Shown piece by piece: positions 3,797 to 7,597 of a DNA stretch of 7,597 nt. The translations under genes were made by a program, and so were the position numbers. The stretch's first letter is position 1. Every line of letters begins with the position of its first letter. The stretch spans positions 1 through 7,597 of the forward strand of contig JAPCJV010000078.1 of assembly GCA_027886785.1 (NCBI GenBank), read 5' to 3'. The notes below the pieces were generated by a model, which saw nothing but the letters and a program-made list of their open reading frames with translations, was not told where the DNA came from and searched no databases. Source of the stretch: Nitrososphaerota archaeon. Its GTDB lineage: Archaea; Thermoproteota; Nitrososphaeria; Nitrososphaerales; CADDZS01.

Positions 3797-5302
3797 TTGA
3801 GTGAGGAGATCTCAGAAGCCTGCGGAATTTTCGGAGCGATCTCGTCCGAACCAACCGTGGACGTATTCCCCTATCTGTACTGGGGACTCTTGTCCCTCAA
3901 TCATCGCGGTCAACAGTCGTACGGTTTCACAACTTTGCGGGACGGTAAATTTGTAAAAAGAGAAGATTTGGACTTAATCCCGACTGATCCCCGCATTGTT
4001 GATCGCCTTACTCGTTCTTTGAAGGGCAGTGTGGGAATCTCTAATGCAAGGTACGCCACGTCGGGAAAATCCGGCATAAAACACCTTCAAGGTGGAAAAC
4101 AGCCTCTTGTGGTATCGACCCGAGGAAAATCTGTCGCGATTAGTTATAATGGAAACATTGTGAACTCGGGAAAACTCCGAAAGAAACTGCGGGATGCTTT
4201 CGGTCGGTTCAAAACGGATGCCGATACGGAAGTTCTTGCCAAACATCTGTTGTTATCTCTGGAGCAATATTCTGGAGATTACAAGAAAGCAATCGGGGAA
4301 GTTCTGGACGAAGTAGAAGGAGCGTACTCAGTGATGGCGTTGAACGACGAAGGTGAAATCTATGCCTTCAGGGATGTTCATGGGATTCGACCGTTTTGTT
4401 TTGCGAAAAAAGATGGCATAGTCGCCTTTGCTTCGGAAACTCCTGCGCTCGATATCAACGGATTCGAAGATCATGATTTCGTGCAGCCTGGTGAACTCAT
4501 TAGCGCATTACCGGACGGAACGTTTGCCAGAGACCAGCTTAGAGATCCGAAGCCCTCTCTTTGCTCCTTCGAGTTCGCATATTTTTCGAGACCTGATGCA
4601 ATTTTGAACGGGACAGATCGGCCTGTATACAAGATCAGGGAAGCTTTCGCTAGAAGTATAGCCAAGGCGCACAAAGAGAAGCTTGAAACCGAAGATGTGA
4701 TCCTGTCAATGCCGGAAACCGCTGACGATGCCGCCTATGGATTGCACGAAGCGACAGGAATCCCCTGGGACAGGGCCGTTAGGAAAAACAGGTACGTAAC
4801 AAGGAGAGCGTTCATCTCGGGATTGGGTAACAGAGAGAACGTGATCGACAAAAAGATGAACATTGTCGGAAGCTTGGTAAGGGGCAAGAATTTGGCCGTA
4901 GTTGAAGACAGTATTGTCCGAGGGGATACCACCCGGATTAATATCGAAAAATTGCGAAAAGCAGGTGCCAAGCGTATTGACGTGTTCGTTACTTTTCCGA
5001 AGATCGGAAACCCTTGCTTGTACGGTGTGGATATGTCCACTTATGGCGAGTTGATCGGGGCGAAGATGACTCCCGAGCAGATCTCCGAATGGATGAAAGC
5101 TGATAGTGTGAACTACCAAACGATTGAAGGATTAGTCGAAGCAATAGGATTGCCAAGAGAATCTGTGTGCACTGCCTGCGTAACTGGCAAGTACCCCACT
5201 CCCGAAGCTCAAACGTTAGCGGATGAAATCAGGGAAGAGTACATGCATGGAAAATCGGAACTCGGTGTTCGAGTGTACGAGAGACGGAAACGCACTAAAT
5301 AA
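3797..5302 (+). CDS. purF: Amidophosphoribosyltransferase
   Basis: A 501-residue enzyme for the first committed step of purine synthesis: glutamine plus PRPP give 5-phosphoribosylamine. The N-terminal glutaminase domain has its nucleophile at C9 (ACGIFGAI), exposed after removal of a short propeptide, plus HRGQQSYG (36-43) and the NGN loop (118-120). The C-terminal phosphoribosyltransferase domain carries the PRPP loop VVEDSIVRGDTTR (368-380). Four cysteines, C256, C407, C458 and C461, sit where the Bacillus-type enzyme binds a [4Fe-4S] cluster, so this PurF probably has one. The start is TTG at 3797: the frame is closed by a TAG at 3770-3772 and there is no in-frame ATG or GTG before C9. A GGAG at 3780-3783 is rather far away. 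It is the first gene of purF-purD-purN-folD; purD follows after 18 nt in the same frame. Confidence 0.97.
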   Translation: MSEEISEACGIFGAISSEPTVDVFPYLYWGLLSLNHRGQQSYGFTTLRDGKFVKREDLDLIPTDPRIVDRLTRSLKGSVGISNARYATSGKSGIKHLQGGKQPLVVSTRGKSVAISYNGNIVNSGKLRKKLRDAFGRFKTDADTEVLAKHLLLSLEQYSGDYKKAIGEVLDEVEGAYSVMALNDEGEIYAFRDVHGIRPFCFAKKDGIVAFASETPALDINGFEDHDFVQPGELISALPDGTFARDQLRDPKPSLCSFEFAYFSRPDAILNGTDRPVYKIREAFARSIAKAHKEKLETEDVILSMPETADDAAYGLHEATGIPWDRAVRKNRYVTRRAFISGLGNRENVIDKKMNIVGSLVRGKNLAVVEDSIVRGDTTRINIEKLRKAGAKRIDVFVTFPKIGNPCLYGVDMSTYGELIGAKMTPEQISEWMKADSVNYQTIEGLVEAIGLPRESVCTACVTGKYPTPEAQTLADEIREEYMHGKSELGVRVYERRKRTK

Positions 5303-5320
5303 CCAACGTGCAGGCAGGCT

Positions 5321-6592
5321 TTGTCTCTCCTTTCCCATGAAGACAGGAAAGATATTCTTGTCATTGGTTCAGGAGGCCGCGAACACGCGATAACGTGGAA
5401 ACTGCGACAAAGCGGGAAACTGGGAAAGCTTTTCGTCGCGCCTGGGAATGGGGGAACTGCAGACTACAACGTTCCAATTAAGTCTGATGAATTGGATAAG
5501 CTTGCTGAATTCGCTAAAAAACAAAAGTGTCTAACTCTAGTCGGTCCTGAGGCGCCTCTCGAGGCTGGGATTGTGGATAGATTCGCGTTGGATAGACTAC
5601 CGATCTTTGGGCCGACTCGTGAACAGGCTAAATTGGAAACGAGCAAAGTGTACTCGAAAGAGTTCATGAAGCGCCTAAATATTCCGACGGCGGAATTCAA
5701 AATGTTTGACGAACTACAACCGGCTTTAGATTACACGGCGAGATCTGTTAATAATTTGGTCGTTAAAGTCGATGGACTCGCTGCTGGCAAGGGAGTCTTT
5801 GTGTGCAAAGATTCTAACGAGGCAGAGGCAGCTCTCAGACTTATTTTCGAAAAGAAATATTTCGGAAAAGCTGGTGAACGAGTGATCATCGAGAAAAAAC
5901 TAGAGGGACGGGAAATTTCGTTTATGGCACTTTCGGACGGAAAATCTGCGGTCCCGTTCGGCACGGCCATGGATCACAAACGAGCGCTAGATGGCGATCA
6001 AGGTCCCAACACTGGAGGAATGGGGGCGTTCTCACCGGCGGATAAATTCGATTCAGCATATCTGCGTCGAATCACCCATGATATACTCGAACCGACTGTT
6101 CAGGAATCCGGATTTCGTGGTTTCCTCTACTTGGGCCTAATGCTGGATGAGAATAACAACCCAAAGGTACTGGAATACAACGCACGCTTAGGAGATCCGG
6201 AGACTCAGGTGATTCTTCCCAGATTGGAATCAGACCTTGTAAGTTGTGTCAGTTCGATAATTTCTGGATCAAGCAGTCGCGAAGTAGATCTTGATTGGAA
6301 TTCGCAAACTGCCTGTACGGTGGTGATGTGTTCTGAAGGATATCCACAATCCCCTAAAGTCGACGACGAGATTCATGGGGTAGAAAAGGCGGGGACCAGG
6401 CCGGATGTTTTTGTGTTTCACTCAGGAACGGTAGAACGTAATAGGACTTTTTTTACAAATGGCGGGCGAGTTCTGTCTGTTACCGGGATGGGGAATTCAA
6501 AAGCGGATTCTGTAAAGAGAGCGTACGAGGCAGTCAATCTAATAACTTGGCGCGGTGAGCACCACAGAAAGGACATCGGGGCTTCGAAATAA
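5321..6592 (+). CDS. purD: Phosphoribosylamine-glycine ligase
   Basis: A 423-residue ATP-grasp ligase that joins glycine to phosphoribosylamine to form glycinamide ribonucleotide (GAR), directly after PurF; channelling is useful because phosphoribosylamine is short-lived. The order is: N-terminal strand ILVIGSGGREHAI (12-24), VGPEAPLEAGIVD (74-86), ATP-grasp lysine strand VVKVDGLAAGKGV (147-159), GPNTGGMGAF (228-237), the metal-binding LEYNARLGDPE (284-294), and the C-terminal GGRVLSVTGMG (381-391) with the final RGEHHRKDIG. Length is normal. The start is TTG at 5321, the only usual initiator between the purF stop and the first conserved strand; it adds about ten residues compared with bacterial PurD. 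The gap to purF is 18 nt. Confidence 0.96.
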   Translation: MSLLSHEDRKDILVIGSGGREHAITWKLRQSGKLGKLFVAPGNGGTADYNVPIKSDELDKLAEFAKKQKCLTLVGPEAPLEAGIVDRFALDRLPIFGPTREQAKLETSKVYSKEFMKRLNIPTAEFKMFDELQPALDYTARSVNNLVVKVDGLAAGKGVFVCKDSNEAEAALRLIFEKKYFGKAGERVIIEKKLEGREISFMALSDGKSAVPFGTAMDHKRALDGDQGPNTGGMGAFSPADKFDSAYLRRITHDILEPTVQESGFRGFLYLGLMLDENNNPKVLEYNARLGDPETQVILPRLESDLVSCVSSIISGSSSREVDLDWNSQTACTVVMCSEGYPQSPKVDDEIHGVEKAGTRPDVFVFHSGTVERNRTFFTNGGRVLSVTGMGNSKADSVKRAYEAVNLITWRGEHHRKDIGASK

Positions 6593-6608
6593 TCGGGGAT
6601 GGATAATT

Positions 6609-7352
6609 TTGGAAAAGAAAATTTTGGTTTTAGCTTCTGGCAGAGGGACCGATTTTCAAGCTCTTGTGGATCATGAGAAGCTGGGAATTTTGGACGGAGT
6701 AAAGCTCGAAGCCTTGGTGTCCAACCATGACGATTCTAAAGTACTTCAGAGAGCGAAAGAAGCGGGAGTTAGAGCAGTTGTCATTCCAGGAATCACCGGA
6801 CGTAATTTCGAAACTAAGGAAGAAAGAGAAGCTATGAGAGTCAATTTCGATCAGGAATGTGCAAAACTAATCTGGGAACTTGGCATTAATCTTCTAGTCC
6901 TCGCCGGGTTTGATCAAATTCTGGGCAGGAAGTTGGTGGATTCTAATATTTTCAAGATCCTAAACATCCACCCAGCGTACGATCTTGTCAAATTTGGAGG
7001 CAAAAACATGGTCGGAAGAAAGGTGCACGAAGAAGTTCTGAAAAGCGGGGCGACGTACTCAGGGTGTACCGTTCATTTCGTTACAAATGATCTTGACTTG
7101 GGACCCGTGATACTGAAAAAGAAAACAGAAATTGGCCCCAGAGAAACTCCAGAGTCTCTCGAAAGGAAGATCCTGGACCTTGAACATCTAGCATATCCGG
7201 AAGCAATACAGCTTGTCCTTGACGAAAGGGTAAGGGTGGATACCAGTGGCAAAGCTTGCTATGTGGATCGATTCAGCAAAAATTGGGACGTTGAATGGGA
7301 TCAGAGGCAGCGAAAATACGTTGAAATGATCGAAGGTAAACTTCCCGTCTGA
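6609..7352 (+). CDS. purN: Phosphoribosylglycinamide formyltransferase
   Basis: A 247-residue GAR transformylase that moves the formyl group of 10-formyl-tetrahydrofolate onto GAR to give FGAR, the third step of purine synthesis. The N-terminal phosphate-binding loop is ASGRGTDF (9-16), where bacterial enzymes usually have ASGNGTN. The catalytic trio is N119 and H121 in LNIHPAY and D163 in NDLDLGPVI, matching N106, H108 and D144 of E. coli. The body is followed by roughly 40 extra residues (DTSGKACYVDRF onward) that E. coli PurN lacks. The frame is open back to a GTG at 6555 inside purD, but TTG at 6609 gives the standard N-terminus, lies 16 nt after the purD stop, and has a purine-rich GGGGATGGA (6595-6603) upstream, so I chose it. 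Confidence 0.93.
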   Translation: MEKKILVLASGRGTDFQALVDHEKLGILDGVKLEALVSNHDDSKVLQRAKEAGVRAVVIPGITGRNFETKEEREAMRVNFDQECAKLIWELGINLLVLAGFDQILGRKLVDSNIFKILNIHPAYDLVKFGGKNMVGRKVHEEVLKSGATYSGCTVHFVTNDLDLGPVILKKKTEIGPRETPESLERKILDLEHLAYPEAIQLVLDERVRVDTSGKACYVDRFSKNWDVEWDQRQRKYVEMIEGKLPV

Positions 7353-7376
7353 AATGATTGTTTCCTGCGATCTGTT

Positions 7377-7597
7377 TTGACGATAGAAACTATACTGATG
7401 AAAGCAGATCCTGTCGCTGCCGAAATGAAAAACACCATTTCGCGCGAGGTTTCAGAACTTCGCAAAGCGAAAGGCATTACTCCGAAATTGGTGGCAATTC
7501 TCATCGGGACCGACCCTGTTTCTCGTACCTATGTGAGCTTGAAGCAAAAGGACTGCGCCGAAGTCGGAATAAAATCGGAAGTCGTTGACCTAAGTGA
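7377..7597 (+). CDS. folD: Methylene-THF dehydrogenase/cyclohydrolase FolD, N-terminal part
   Basis: The first 73 residues of FolD, cut by the window end. FolD oxidises 5,10-methylene-THF to methenyl-THF and hydrolyses it to 10-formyl-THF, the one-carbon donor used by PurN just upstream. Recognisable parts are LVAILIGTDPVSRTYVSLKQK (38-58), which includes the YxxxK signature with tyrosine 52 and catalytic lysine 56, followed by AEVGI. The start is uncertain. TTG at 7377 gives TIETILMKADPVAAEM, which lines up with the usual FolD opening (ILDGKxVA); ATG at 7398 would remove seven residues of that strand. The frame is open back to the purN stop at 7350-7352, and the gap is 24 nt with the TTG start. 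Confidence 0.9.
   Translation, partial: MTIETILMKADPVAAEMKNTISREVSELRKAKGITPKLVAILIGTDPVSRTYVSLKQKDCAEVGIKSEVVDLS

Noticed and set aside
5300..5323. purF-purD fusion
   Set aside because: Both are in the same frame, but a TAA at 5300-5302 separates them and both proteins have complete ends, so they are two genes.
6555..6608. Longer purN N-terminus starting at GTG 6555 inside purD
   Set aside because: The 18 extra residues have no family similarity, and TTG 6609 gives the standard PurN start.
7358..7588. Plus-strand 76-codon frame after purN
   Set aside because: It is a shadow of folD, whose frame has clear family motifs.

Overview
The window is archaeal chromosome, most likely from the Thaumarchaeota (Nitrososphaeria) or a close relative. 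The support is a free-standing archaeal 5S rRNA, a DUF1512-type archaeal membrane protein, a type II methionine aminopeptidase, an archaeal/eukaryal-type phosphopantetheine adenylyltransferase, a tRNA broken by several bulge-helix-bulge introns, and frequent GTG/TTG starts with weak Shine-Dalgarno sites. The lineage is inferred; no database search was possible.

Layout, left to right: the C-terminal part of an alkyladenine (3-methyladenine) DNA glycosylase (+, 2-346); a 5S rRNA gene (+, about 369-490); a two-gene unit of a DUF1512-like membrane-anchored protein and a 67-residue zinc-ribbon protein (+, 563-1891); type II methionine aminopeptidase (-, 1884-2774), overlapping the zinc-ribbon gene tail to tail by 8 nt; a divergent promoter region; coaD (+, 2911-3402); a heavily interrupted tRNA-Trp gene (-, 3408-3627); an AT-rich divergent region (3628-3796); then a purine operon purF-purD-purN-folD (+, 3797 to the window end, folD truncated) with gaps of 16-24 nt.

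The most interesting element is the tRNA-Trp(CCA) gene. On the plus strand the stretch between coaD and purF looks like a structured non-coding region closed by a 10-bp inverted repeat. Read on the minus strand it is a 220-bp gene for a 74-nt tRNA with three predicted introns: 20 nt in the D-loop, 72 nt at the canonical 37/38 site, and 54 nt inside the T-loop. The 72-nt intron appears to be a box C/D guide RNA. One antisense element puts C34, and the other C39, opposite the fifth nucleotide upstream of a D-type box. These are the same two positions targeted by the haloarchaeal tRNA-Trp intron, but here the C/D boxes are arranged in circularly permuted order.

The purine genes work together. 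PurF makes phosphoribosylamine, PurD ligates glycine to it, and PurN formylates the product with 10-formyl-tetrahydrofolate, which FolD supplies from the methylene-THF pool. The three complete genes of this operon, and probably folD, appear to start at TTG.
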